DNA of 64,000 nucleotides, taken from Thalassolituus sp. UBA674. Its GTDB lineage: Bacteria; Pseudomonadota; Gammaproteobacteria; Pseudomonadales; Oceanobacteraceae. The notes beneath the pieces are model-generated. The model had not been told where the DNA came from. It worked only from the letters and a program-made list of their open reading frames with translations, and ran no database searches. The stretch's first letter is position 1. Each line of letters begins with the position of its first letter. Below are positions 10,392 through 19,104 of the stretch, piece by piece. Position numbers and translations under genes: made by a program. The stretch covers positions 124,001 to 188,000 of the forward strand of contig DBNK01000027.1 in assembly GCA_002298335.1 (NCBI GenBank). Reading direction: 5' to 3'.

Positions 10392-11114
10392 ATGAAACCC
10401 AAAGCTGTTATCTACCGTATGGTTATGGAAAAACACATCTGTCCGTACGGTCAGAAAGCCGTTTATCTGCTGAAAAAACAGGGCTTTGATGTGGAAGATC
10501 ACCACCTGACCACCCATGAAGACACTGAAGCCTTCAAAACGGAGCATGGGGTAAAAACCACGCCGCAGACCTTCATCAACGGCGAGCGCATTGGCGGTTA
10601 CGACGATCTTAAAGCCTATTTTGGTGTCGGCCAGCAAAGCGGGACTACGTACCGTCCGGTGTTAGCGATCTTTGCCGTTTCACTGCTGATGGCCGCGGCC
10701 ACCAACCACCTGCTCAACGGTGCAGTGTTCAGCAGCGCCCTGCCCGGCCTGTTCATTGCGTTCAGTATGTGTACTCTGGCTATCCAGAAGCTGACCGACC
10801 TGGAAGGCTTTTCGCTGCAATTTCTGAATTACGATCTTCTCGCCCAGAAATGGGTACCTTATTCCAGGATTTACCCTTTTGCCGAAGCCTTCGCCGGAAT
10901 CGGCATGATCGCCATGGTATGGACGCCAGTGGTGGCTCTGGTGGCGTTGTTCATCGGTGGTGTGGGTGCCGCTTCAGTCTACAGAGCGGTGTACATTCAG
11001 AAGCGCGAACTCAAGTGCGCCTGCGTTGGTGGCAACAGCAAAGTGCCGCTGGGCTTTGTCTCCATGACCGAAAACCTGATGATGGTCGCCATGGGGCTGT
11101 GGATGCTGTTCTGA
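10392..11114 (+). CDS. Glutaredoxin-like domain fused to MauE/DoxX-type membrane domain
   Basis: A 240-residue protein with two parts. Residues 1-80 are a glutaredoxin fold with active site CPYG (a single cysteine in place of CPYC) and TTPQTFINGERIGGYDDL. Residues about 85-240 contain four membrane segments like those of MauE/DoxX redox-associated proteins and end with a KCACVGG motif followed by VPLGFVSMTENLMM. A strong ribosome binding site (AGGAGG) lies before the ATG. Inference: it moves reducing equivalents or glutathione-linked thiols at the inner membrane; the partner is unknown. It runs towards the lipoprotein gene, with 12 bp between the stops. Confidence 0.75.
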   Translation: MKPKAVIYRMVMEKHICPYGQKAVYLLKKQGFDVEDHHLTTHEDTEAFKTEHGVKTTPQTFINGERIGGYDDLKAYFGVGQQSGTTYRPVLAIFAVSLLMAAATNHLLNGAVFSSALPGLFIAFSMCTLAIQKLTDLEGFSLQFLNYDLLAQKWVPYSRIYPFAEAFAGIGMIAMVWTPVVALVALFIGGVGAASVYRAVYIQKRELKCACVGGNSKVPLGFVSMTENLMMVAMGLWMLF

Positions 11115-11126
11115 GTCTCTGAAACG

Positions 11127-11807
11127 TCAGATGCTCATACCCGCCAGCCCGTTCAGCACGACGGAAATATGATGCTGTTGCCGCTGATACCCGGCAGCGA
11201 CGACCTTGTGATGATTTTCATCCGTGTCGATGGTGTTGAGTAACCAGAAGCCGGCAGCAGGAATTTCAAGATCGTATTCCATCCGTTCGCCGCCCTGCCA
11301 TGAGCTGCCGGTCAGGCGACAGGGGCGGTCGAAGTACGCCAGCATCTGCCAGTTCACGTCCTCCCCTTCGCGCTGTGAAATGCCGGTCGCACCGATCTGT
11401 GCGTACTTTTCTGTGGTCATCACAAAAGTGCCAAGGCGCACAAAGCGGGTATCCGCAGGTTCGAGCTGCAGGTCGCGGTTACTGTCGGTGACCTGCAAAG
11501 GGCGGGAGTAGGAATTGATTTCTGCGCGGATGTCAGAGAAATCCAGAACAAATATCCGGTCGCGGTCAACTTCGATACCCATCACAGATTCCGCCACAGC
11601 ATCGCCGGTAAACGAGCCGGGAATCGCCGCCAGCGTCAGTATCATCTGTTCCGGCAACAGATAACGCGACAGCGGACGATGCTGTTCATCCAGCACTGAA
11701 AACGACAGAGGGAGTATTTCTAGGGCGGTAGTGTGTGATGGCTCCGTCTGCTGGCTACTGCAGGCAGCCAATAAACAACAGAGCAACAGGCCGTAACAGC
11801 GGCGCAT
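11127..11807 (-). CDS. Putative lipoprotein of unknown function
   Basis: I do not recognise a family. The 226-residue product starts with a short lipoprotein signal (MRRCYGLLLCCLLAAC, lipobox LAAC, Cys16), so it is probably anchored in the envelope. The mature part is acidic to neutral with alternating hydrophobic residues suggesting beta structure, and contains one further cysteine near RPCRLTG. It lies between the Grx/MauE gene and orn on the strand of orn. The 70-bp gap carrying a hairpin after orn suggests its own or read-through transcription. Confidence 0.6.
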   Translation of the reverse strand: MRRCYGLLLCCLLAACSSQQTEPSHTTALEILPLSFSVLDEQHRPLSRYLLPEQMILTLAAIPGSFTGDAVAESVMGIEVDRDRIFVLDFSDIRAEINSYSRPLQVTDSNRDLQLEPADTRFVRLGTFVMTTEKYAQIGATGISQREGEDVNWQMLAYFDRPCRLTGSSWQGGERMEYDLEIPAAGFWLLNTIDTDENHHKVVAAGYQRQQHHISVVLNGLAGMSI

Positions 11808-11835
11808 GATTCAGATCCTTCTGAAAATAATGGCA

Positions 11836-11853
11836 GCGGGCCATCCTGCCCGC
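11836..11853 (-). terminator. Hairpin after orn, possible terminator
   Basis: Perfect 6-bp stem GCGGGC / GCCCGC with a 6-base loop, 25 bases past the orn stop on the minus strand. It is followed by a broken T-rich run (ATTATTTTC). Weak as an intrinsic terminator but well placed. Confidence 0.4.
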
Positions 11854-11877
11854 CTGACGGTTATTTATACCCTGTTT

Positions 11878-12420
11878 TCAGAGCTTCAGGAAGTGCGCAC
11901 GGTAGTGCAACATTTCATCAATAGACTCGCGGATGTCATCCAGTGCCTGATGGCTGCCCTTTTTATTGAATGAAGAAACCACCTCCGGTTTCCAGCGTTT
12001 GGCCAGTTCTTTCAGGGTTGAAACATCCAGGTTGCGGTAATGGAAGTACGACTCCAGCTCCGGCATGTACTTCACCAGAAAACGGCGGTCCTGATGAATG
12101 CTGTTACCACACAGCGGTGACGTACCTTCTTTCACGTGCTCGCGCAGGAAAGCCAGAGTCTCCAGCTCCGCTGCCCGGGTATCGTACTGACTGTCACGCA
12201 CGCGCTGGGTCAGGCCGGAGTTACCATGCGTGCGGGTGTTCCATTCATCCATAGCATCGAGCAGGATATCCGGCTGATGCACGGCCATAACCGGGCCTTC
12301 GGCGATGATATTGAGGTCACCGTCGGTAACGATGGTGGCAATTTCGATGATGACATCGCGCTCAGGGTCGAGGCCGGTCATTTCCAGGTCCATCCACACC
12401 AGATTGTCTTTCTGACTCAT
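11878..12420 (-). CDS. orn: Oligoribonuclease
   Basis: 3'-5' exonuclease of the DEDDh family that finishes RNA decay by degrading dinucleotides, including pGpG from cyclic di-GMP breakdown. The 180 residues show [11 protein letters not shown] (Exo I), the ENxDDxR-type region [12 protein letters not shown] (Exo II) and [12 protein letters not shown] (Exo III). Length matches E. coli Orn. It is divergent from rsgA, as in Pseudomonas and E. coli. The activity on pGpG is relevant to the FimX and GGDEF genes in this window. Confidence 0.97.
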   Translation of the reverse strand: MSQKDNLVWMDLEMTGLDPERDVIIEIATIVTDGDLNIIAEGPVMAVHQPDILLDAMDEWNTRTHGNSGLTQRVRDSQYDTRAAELETLAFLREHVKEGTSPLCGNSIHQDRRFLVKYMPELESYFHYRNLDVSTLKELAKRWKPEVVSSFNKKGSHQALDDIRESIDEMLHYRAHFLKL

Positions 12421-12569
12421 TCGTTGGTTTCCGCTCAGATTTGGCTTGGTTTCCCGGAAGTATGGTGGGCGTCAGGCCTCATTGCAATCTCAGCCCTTGC
12501 GCCGCCTGCCGGCAGACCACACAATGCCCGCATCACACAGCAGCACCGTATCCCACTGCAAACCGACCT

Positions 12570-13610
12570 ATGGCAAAACGTAAACTCAGCCGCCGCCAGG
12601 CCTGGCGCATTGACAAGATCCAGCAGGAAAAGGCCGACCGTGCCCGCAAGAAGGAAGACGTTATCTCTGAGCAGCTGGGTGCCGGTGAACTGGGCAGCGA
12701 AACCGAAGGTCTGGTGATTGCCCACTTCGGCTCTCAGGTTGAAGTAGAAGACGATCAACGCCGCAGTTACCGCTGTTTTCTGCGGGCAAACCTGGGCTCA
12801 CTGGTGACCGGCGATCATGTGGTGTTCCGCCCGGGTGCGGAGCAGGAAAACAGCACTGCAGAGGTTACCCGTACCGGCGTGGTGGAGACGGTGCTGGAGC
12901 GCTCATCAGAACTTTCACGCCCGAACCCGTACAACGAGATCAAACCGGTTGCCGCCAACATCGATGCCATTATTCTGGTGATCGCCCCGGAACCGGAAGC
13001 CCACCCCAACCTGATCGACCGCTACCTGGTGGCGGCTGAGAACTGCCACATAGAACCTGTGATCCTGCTCAACAAAACCGATCTGCTGACTCCGGAAACC
13101 ACCGCTAAATTTGATGCCCTGCTGGGCCGTTACGAATATCTGGGTTACCGCTCACTGCGGGTGTGCAGTAAGGATGAAAACAGCCTGAGTCAGCTGAAAG
13201 AGTTTCTGAATGGTCAGGTCAGTGTGTTTGTCGGCCAGTCTGGTGTGGGTAAGTCGTCACTGATCAATACCCTGCTGCCGGATGAAGAACTGAAAGTCGG
13301 TGCTTTGTCAGAATCGACAAAGAAAGGCCGCCACACCACCACTACGGCACGCCTGTACCACTTTCCCGCCGGTGGTGACCTGATCGACTCGCCGGGAATC
13401 CGCGAGTTCGGACTGTGGCACATGTCAGAAGATGAGGTGACGTACGGCTTCCGCGAACTGCGCGAAATTGCCGGTTACTGCCGTTTCCGCGACTGCCGCC
13501 ATGAAACCGAACCCGGTTGCGCCATCCTGCGTGCTCTCGACGAAGGCATCATCAGCGAAGAACGCTTCCGCAGCTATCAGCGTATTCTCGAAACCCTGAC
13601 TGCCTTGTAA
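12570..13610 (+). CDS. rsgA: Small-subunit biogenesis GTPase RsgA
   Basis: Circularly permuted GTPase that checks late 30S maturation and releases RbfA. From MAKRKLSRRQ it has 346 residues: a basic N terminus, an OB fold (30-115), then G4 NKTDLL before G1 GQSGVGKSSLIN, and G3 DSPGIREF. A zinc-binding tail (CRFRDCRHETEPGCAI) ends the protein. A longer frame from 12441 would add 43 residues unlike the family, so the 12570 ATG is preferred. It converges with motB, with 10 bp between the stops. Confidence 0.96.
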   Translation: MAKRKLSRRQAWRIDKIQQEKADRARKKEDVISEQLGAGELGSETEGLVIAHFGSQVEVEDDQRRSYRCFLRANLGSLVTGDHVVFRPGAEQENSTAEVTRTGVVETVLERSSELSRPNPYNEIKPVAANIDAIILVIAPEPEAHPNLIDRYLVAAENCHIEPVILLNKTDLLTPETTAKFDALLGRYEYLGYRSLRVCSKDENSLSQLKEFLNGQVSVFVGQSGVGKSSLINTLLPDEELKVGALSESTKKGRHTTTTARLYHFPAGGDLIDSPGIREFGLWHMSEDEVTYGFRELREIAGYCRFRDCRHETEPGCAILRALDEGIISEERFRSYQRILETLTAL

Positions 13611-13620
13611 GCCACTCTCC

Positions 13621-14634
13621 TTACCAGAACGCCTCGTCCTGATTGGGGGGATTATCGTAGCTGTTATCCGTCCGCTCGCGGTCTTCAATCAATGGCTGCA
13701 GAGCTTCGTTGAGAAGCGGCAGATTATCTTCCGGCGTTGCTGACGCAGCAGGGACTTCGTCATTCAGGTAACGGATTTCCGGTGGTGCTGACTCAGCCGG
13801 TGCCACTTTTTCATTCAGCAGCGTGATGGAAATACGGCGGTTTTCGGCCGCGCGCGGATCGTCCGGCCGCAGAGGTGAGGAATCGCCTTTGCCGATCACC
13901 GAGGCAATCTGTGCTTTCGGTACACCCGCTTCCATCAGCGCCCGGCGCGCAGCATCGGCACGCAGTGACGACAGCTGCCAGTTCATATCGTCTTCAACCC
14001 GTTGGCCCTGCATGGGGGCGGAATCGGTATGCCCGGCGATGGACAGCCGGAAGCCCATGTTTTTCAGAATGGGGGCCAGCTCCCAGAGAATATCCTCGGT
14101 GTAGTATTTCAGCTGCGCGCTGCCGGATTCGAACATCGGCCGGTCCGTCTGTTCGATCAGCTGCAGGCGCACACCTTCGGTGGTGATATCCACCAGCAGC
14201 TGATTTTTAAAGGGGCTGAAACGCGGGTTGGAGTCGAGCCGGGCCTGCAGGTCATCACGCTCCGATTCCATACGTTTCTGCTCCAACGTGTCCGCCAGAC
14301 TTTCGATATCTTCAGCCTGCAGCAGATGCTCCGGATCTTCCAGCTCAGATTCGGAAATATTGTCCTGAACGGTCGGAGATCCGCCCATGTCGATGATGTA
14401 TTTGGATGGGACCTTTTTACCGTCTTCAAAGGCCTGCGGGTCCTGGAAATACCCCGAGATTTCTTCACGCTGCTGTTCGTTGGAGGAGTTGATGATCCAC
14501 AGCACAATAAACAATGCCATCATCGCCAGAGCAAAGTCAGCCATGGCGACTTTCCAGGCACCGCCTTCTTCCTCATGCCCGATGCGCCGGTAACGGCGGA
14601 CAATAATGGGTGGCTGATCGCCGGGTTTATTCAT
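13621..14634 (-). CDS. motB: Flagellar stator protein MotB
   Basis: Peptidoglycan-anchored stator subunit. Of 337 residues, about 20-50 form the single membrane helix, with the proton-carrying aspartate in WKVAMADFALAMMALFIVLW. The plug region follows, then an OmpA-type peptidoglycan-binding domain (LSIAGHTDSAPM ... LSSLRADAARRALMEAG ... NRRISITLL, about 190-285). An acidic and proline-rich tail extends beyond it. The ATG overlaps the motA stop by one base (TGATG), so the pair is coupled. The sequence type is that of the Pseudomonas motAB set located beside rsgA and orn. Confidence 0.95.
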   Translation of the reverse strand: MNKPGDQPPIIVRRYRRIGHEEEGGAWKVAMADFALAMMALFIVLWIINSSNEQQREEISGYFQDPQAFEDGKKVPSKYIIDMGGSPTVQDNISESELEDPEHLLQAEDIESLADTLEQKRMESERDDLQARLDSNPRFSPFKNQLLVDITTEGVRLQLIEQTDRPMFESGSAQLKYYTEDILWELAPILKNMGFRLSIAGHTDSAPMQGQRVEDDMNWQLSSLRADAARRALMEAGVPKAQIASVIGKGDSSPLRPDDPRAAENRRISITLLNEKVAPAESAPPEIRYLNDEVPAASATPEDNLPLLNEALQPLIEDRERTDNSYDNPPNQDEAFW

Positions 14635-15485
14635 CAGCGTCCCCGCAGTTTATTTTCCAGTTCGGAAAAATCCGGACGACGGTGAGTAAACAGGGATTTG
14701 CGGCCGAATTCGACAGCCAGCTGAGGCGCCATACCGTTCAGCGATGCAACAATACAGGCACGTACCGCTTCATACAGACGGATTTCTTCTTCCGCCTGAT
14801 GACGCAGAACTGAGGCCAGTGGTCCGACCAGGCCGTACGCCAGCAGAACACCGGAGAAGGTTCCCACCAACGCTGCAGCCACGTGCGAGCCGACCTGAGT
14901 CATCTCGTTATCAATCGCGCCCATGGTGATCACAATTCCCAGTACCGCCGCGACAATACCGAATCCCGGTAAGGCATCTGCCACCCGCCCGAGAGAAACG
15001 CCCGGTCGCTGGAGTTCATACAGGCGGGCTTCTATCTCCTGTTCCATCATCGCTTCCAGCTCAAATGCAGTCAGGTTACCCGCTGCAATAATGCGGAAAT
15101 AATCAGCAATAAACAGTGACAATTCGTGACGTTTAATCACCGCCGGATAACGGGCAAATAACGCACTTTCGCCCGGTTTATCCATGTCTTTTTCAATCGA
15201 CATAATGCCTTCACGACGGGCCTTGAGCAGGATATCCGCCAGCAGGCTAAGGACATCTATCTGGAGTTTTCTGTCGGGTTGTTTTCCGACAATAACCTGA
15301 GGAATCATGCGGCCTGTAGCCTTAATCACATGCCATGGATTGGCAATCAGAAAGGCGCCGCCAGCGCCGCCGATAATAATAAGAATTTCGAAGGGCTGCC
15401 AAAGTGCCAGCAGCCTTCCGTCCGACATAACAAAGCCGTAAAAAACGCTGCCCGCAACAATAAGAATGCCTAATAAAAACAGCAT
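14634..15485 (-). CDS. motA: Flagellar stator protein MotA
   Basis: Four-helix inner-membrane stator protein that, with MotB, conducts protons to turn the flagellar motor. The 283 residues begin MLFLLGILIVAGSVFYGFVM and contain the cytoplasmic loop (about 65-165). The conserved segment GFGIVAAVLGIVITMGAIDN and the last helix LVGTFSGVLLAYGLVGPLAS follow. A GGAGG ribosome binding site lies 10 bases before the ATG. I looked for a FliA-type promoter in the upstream 155 bp and did not find a convincing one. Confidence 0.96.
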   Translation of the reverse strand: MLFLLGILIVAGSVFYGFVMSDGRLLALWQPFEILIIIGGAGGAFLIANPWHVIKATGRMIPQVIVGKQPDRKLQIDVLSLLADILLKARREGIMSIEKDMDKPGESALFARYPAVIKRHELSLFIADYFRIIAAGNLTAFELEAMMEQEIEARLYELQRPGVSLGRVADALPGFGIVAAVLGIVITMGAIDNEMTQVGSHVAAALVGTFSGVLLAYGLVGPLASVLRHQAEEEIRLYEAVRACIVASLNGMAPQLAVEFGRKSLFTHRRPDFSELENKLRGR

Positions 15486-15640
15486 GTTTTCTCAGCCTCC
15501 GGCACTGTTGCGCAGCTGATTATTGAATGCTGGTTCATCAGTTACTGTCATTTGTAATAAAGCAGGCAACCCTGACATCCCGTTTCTGAGTAATAACTAT
15601 AGTAAGTAAAGGTCACATTCCGGCTTTTAACAAACCTCCT

Positions 15641-17293
15641 ATGCAGACACAGGTACTTACCCGGCCAACCGGGGAGCAGTGGCAGAGTGTTCTCCGCTTC
15701 CGGCAATTGCCGATTCTTGCGGAGACACGTCAGACCCTGCGCCAGACACTGAAAAGTCCGGCTCTGACGTTTTCTTCACTGACGCCCATCATTGAACAGG
15801 ACCCGGCTCTGTGCTGGCACCTGTTACAACTGGCGGCAGAGCAGAATCCGGATTGCCGCGAACAGCTGCACAGTGCCGCAGGCTGCCTGAGCCTGATCGG
15901 TCTGCAGTCCTTTGTCAGCCTGGTGAAACACCTGAAAGTCGTGCCTTCCCAGCCGGAAACCGACAACGAACGTGCTTATCGCCATGCTATTTACACCGCA
16001 CATCTGGCCGGAAATCTTGCGGCCCTGTGGGCCCGGCCTCAGTCGGGTAATGCCGCTGCGGTGAAATGGGCTGCCATGCTCGCCCATTCGGTGCTGTGGC
16101 CCTGGCTGATGACAGAGAGCAGCGCACGTAACTGGCTGCACCGCCTGAGCCAGGGTGATGACATTGTTTCTGCCTCCCGCACCATCTTTAACGGCAGCGA
16201 AGCCACCTGGCTTAATCTGGCCCGCCGTCATCACCTCCCGGACATGGCCTGCCAGCTGTTTCAGCCGGAGCATCACCCGGACGCGAGCGGGTGGCGCTAC
16301 CTGATGAAGCACAACCCCTTCTGGGACGGTGCCGACCGCCGCCTGATGCATCAGTGCCGTTCCCCCCAGATGCTGGTCGCCAGCTCAGCGGCCATGGCCT
16401 GGCACCTGCACGTTGCGCCTGAAAGCCGCCGCAGTCAGCGCTGGCTGCGGCTCAGCAGCAACATTCTTGACCGTCGTCCCGAAGATCTCATGCAACAGTG
16501 CCGTCAGGTGCAGCTGCAGGAGGCCCGGGTACGCAACGACGCTTTCGCCTCCGGGCTGGCGCAACTCGCCAGCCCGGAATTCCTGACCTATGACTACCCA
16601 CCTGTCCTGCCGGAGAAACCAGTTATGACAGAACAGATCACTTCAGCTCCGCAAACGGAGACACCGGTTATGACGCTGACGGAGGAGACAAGCTCAGCGC
16701 ATCAGCCGGATTCCATTTTCACCCGGGTCCCTCAGAAAGAGGCGACCGTCATCTCGGACATGGAATTCCTGAAGCAACTGATGCTGCAACTGGCCAATGC
16801 CCCGGAAAGCTTCGGCGACTGGCACTACCTGATGGAAGGTACTCTGAAAGGTATGACCCGCGGCATTGGTCTCAGTCATGCGGCAATTCTGCTGCCGGAC
16901 CGCAACCGCAAATCGCTGCGTACTGTCTATGCCGAACCGGCAGAAGGTCCGCTCAAGCGCCTCAGCGACATGATGATTCCTCTGACGGCTGCTCCGCTGC
17001 TTAACCATCTGATGGGCAAGGCCAGTACCATTGTCCTGAATCCGGAACGGGCAGAAAAACTGCTGAAGAACACCGACGAACAGATCCGCAAGGCCATGCC
17101 CAAACACCTGTTCCTGACATCACTGCATGCCGGTCAGCAGCCACTCGGGCTGGTCATCGCCTGTAACGACGGGCAGAAAGAAATGGATGAACGGCAGATT
17201 GCGACCTGCCGTCAGCTGAGCAACCTGACCAATGAAGCGCTGCAGACCATGCGTCTCAATCGTGAGCGACAGCTGCAGGTCAACCAACGCTGA
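15641..17293 (+). CDS. HDOD domain and GAF domain signalling protein
   Basis: A 550-residue soluble protein. Residues about 20-260 form an HDOD domain, a non-catalytic HD-like output module (LKSPALTFSSLTPIIEQDPALCW, AAGCLSLIGLQSFVSLVKHL). A linker rich in Thr/Glu/Pro follows, then a GAF-like sensor (about 365-535; LSHAAILLPDRNRKSLRTVYAEP). Such proteins act in signalling and motility control in gammaproteobacteria; the ligand here is unknown. It is divergent from motAB. The ATG is preceded directly by CCTCCT, the reverse of a Shine-Dalgarno, and no normal ribosome binding site is visible. Confidence 0.8.
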   Translation: MQTQVLTRPTGEQWQSVLRFRQLPILAETRQTLRQTLKSPALTFSSLTPIIEQDPALCWHLLQLAAEQNPDCREQLHSAAGCLSLIGLQSFVSLVKHLKVVPSQPETDNERAYRHAIYTAHLAGNLAALWARPQSGNAAAVKWAAMLAHSVLWPWLMTESSARNWLHRLSQGDDIVSASRTIFNGSEATWLNLARRHHLPDMACQLFQPEHHPDASGWRYLMKHNPFWDGADRRLMHQCRSPQMLVASSAAMAWHLHVAPESRRSQRWLRLSSNILDRRPEDLMQQCRQVQLQEARVRNDAFASGLAQLASPEFLTYDYPPVLPEKPVMTEQITSAPQTETPVMTLTEETSSAHQPDSIFTRVPQKEATVISDMEFLKQLMLQLANAPESFGDWHYLMEGTLKGMTRGIGLSHAAILLPDRNRKSLRTVYAEPAEGPLKRLSDMMIPLTAAPLLNHLMGKASTIVLNPERAEKLLKNTDEQIRKAMPKHLFLTSLHAGQQPLGLVIACNDGQKEMDERQIATCRQLSNLTNEALQTMRLNRERQLQVNQR

Positions 17294-17390
17294 TTGCTGA
17301 AAGCGGACGAACCCTGACGGCTCTGGCCTGACATACGCCTGAGGCTCGGATACACTCTGTACCCCGAACCTATTGCACAACAGGCGTACG

Positions 17391-18215
17391 ATGGCTGATT
17401 TATCCCTGCTGATTGAACCTGAGGATCTGGCAGCACAGCTGCCGCTTCCCGGCACTCTCATCATTGACCAGAGCAAGCAGGAACACTTCCTGAAGCATCA
17501 TATTCCCGGTGCTGTCTGGCTGGATTTCAAACGTCTGCAGGCAGGAACCGCTCCTGCTCCCGGGAAACTGCCGTCCGCGGAACAGCTGAGCAGCGTTTTC
17601 AGTGAGCTTGGACTGACGCCGGACACGCATGTTATCTGCTGCGACGACGAAGGTGGTGGCTGGGATGGCCGCCTGATCTGGGTACTCGACAGCATCGGCC
17701 ACACGCAGTATTCCGTGATCAACGGCGGCATGACCGCCTGGCTGGATGCCGGCCTTCCGGTTGAAGCCGGAGAAGTCACGCCAACGCCCTCGGCATATAC
17801 CGTGACTCAGATTCTGCCGCAGTTTACCGCCACCAAAGACGAAATCCTCGCTCATCTGGGAGAGCCCGGCTTCGCTGTCTGGGATGCCCGTGGTCCGCTG
17901 GAATACACAGGCGAGAAAGTCGTGGCTCAGCGTGGCGGGCATATTCCCGGCGCAGCCCACTTTGAATGGACTGACGGCATGGATAAGTCCCGCGCCCTGC
18001 GGATGCGTGATCTGAATGACCTGAAAGCCGAGCTGAAGTCCCTGGGACTGGACTCCGGCAAGCAGATCGTTACTCACTGTCATACCCATCACCGCTCCGG
18101 CTACACCTACCTCATCGGCAAACTGCTGGGCTTTGATATCCGTGGCTACGCCGGCAGCTGGTCAGAATGGAACAGCGACCCGGATACTCCCGTCACCACC
18201 GGCCCTCAGGCTTAA
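17391..18215 (+). CDS. rhdA: Rhodanese-type thiosulfate sulfurtransferase
   Basis: Two-domain rhodanese that carries a persulfide on its active-site cysteine. From MADLSLLIEPED it has 274 residues. The active loop is CHTHHRSGYTYL, which fits the RhdA type of Azotobacter and Pseudomonas (CQTHHRSG), not the mercaptopyruvate type. The first domain (HIPGAVWLDF) is the inactive half. It is followed after 21 bp by psd, the same pairing as in Pseudomonas. The start at 17373 adds six residues and has no better signal. Confidence 0.9.
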   Translation: MADLSLLIEPEDLAAQLPLPGTLIIDQSKQEHFLKHHIPGAVWLDFKRLQAGTAPAPGKLPSAEQLSSVFSELGLTPDTHVICCDDEGGGWDGRLIWVLDSIGHTQYSVINGGMTAWLDAGLPVEAGEVTPTPSAYTVTQILPQFTATKDEILAHLGEPGFAVWDARGPLEYTGEKVVAQRGGHIPGAAHFEWTDGMDKSRALRMRDLNDLKAELKSLGLDSGKQIVTHCHTHHRSGYTYLIGKLLGFDIRGYAGSWSEWNSDPDTPVTTGPQA

Positions 18216-18236
18216 CCCGGACACATAAGGCAGATC

Positions 18237-19094
18237 GTGAAAAACAAACTTTTTATCCTGTTCCAGTATCTGGTGCCACAGCACCTTCTCTCACGTCTGG
18301 TCGGAGTGCTGGCCGAAACCCGGTTTCCGCTGATCAAGAATCCGCTGATCGCTCTCTTCATTAAAAAATTCGGCGTCAATATGAGCGAGGCGCAGCGCCA
18401 GAAGCCGTCACAGTTCAGCACCTTCAATGATTTCTTTACCCGCGAACTGCTGGACGGTGCCCGTACCATCGAAGGCGATGACAGTGTCATCAGCTCACCT
18501 GCAGACGGCGCAATTTCACAGCTGGGACCGATTAAAGACGGCCGTATTTTTCAGGCCAAAGGTCAGGACTACACCCTGACTGAACTGCTCGGTGGCGACA
18601 GTAAGCGCGCCGAAGACTTTATGGGTGGTGAATTTGCCACCATCTACCTGTCGCCGAAGGATTATCACCGTGTGCACATGCCGCAGACGGGTAAACTGCG
18701 CGAGATGATTTATGTACCGGGCGACCTGTTCTCGGTCAATCAGGTCACCGCGGAAAATGTGCCGCGCCTGTTTGCGCGCAATGAGCGCGTGGTGTGTATT
18801 TTCGATACCTCTGAGGGCCCGCTGGCGATGGTGCTGGTCGGTGCTATGATCGTCGCCGCTGTAGAAACTGTGTGGCACGGGCACATCACGCCACCGAAAC
18901 GCGAACTGCGCGTGGAAGAATACGGTGTTGTGAAAGACATAGTGCTGGAGAAAGGCGCTGAAATGGGCCGCTTCAAGCTCGGCTCTACCGTGATTCTGTG
19001 TTACCCGAAAGGGAAAGTGCAGTGGGAATCCGAACTGGTGGCGGGCTCGACACTGCGTATGGGGCAGGCGATCGGTAAGTTGGGGAGAGTCTGA
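18237..19094 (+). CDS. psd: Phosphatidylserine decarboxylase proenzyme
   Basis: Makes phosphatidylethanolamine from phosphatidylserine at the inner membrane. The 285-residue proenzyme begins with a GTG codon. The LGST self-cleavage motif (Ser about 250) is in FKLGSTVILCYPKGKV; cleavage there creates the pyruvoyl alpha chain. Other conserved stretches are FFTRELLDGAR, SPADGAISQLG and DYHRVHMP. It lies 21 bp after the rhodanese gene and converges with epmA (10 bp between the stops). psd and epmA are also near each other in E. coli. Confidence 0.97.
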   Translation: MKNKLFILFQYLVPQHLLSRLVGVLAETRFPLIKNPLIALFIKKFGVNMSEAQRQKPSQFSTFNDFFTRELLDGARTIEGDDSVISSPADGAISQLGPIKDGRIFQAKGQDYTLTELLGGDSKRAEDFMGGEFATIYLSPKDYHRVHMPQTGKLREMIYVPGDLFSVNQVTAENVPRLFARNERVVCIFDTSEGPLAMVLVGAMIVAAVETVWHGHITPPKRELRVEEYGVVKDIVLEKGAEMGRFKLGSTVILCYPKGKVQWESELVAGSTLRMGQAIGKLGRV

Positions 19095-19104
19095 GGTCTG
19101 ACGA

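Noticed and set aside
15486..15640. FliA (sigma-28) promoter for motA
   Set aside because: No TAAA-N15-GCCGATAA-like pair was found on the minus strand.
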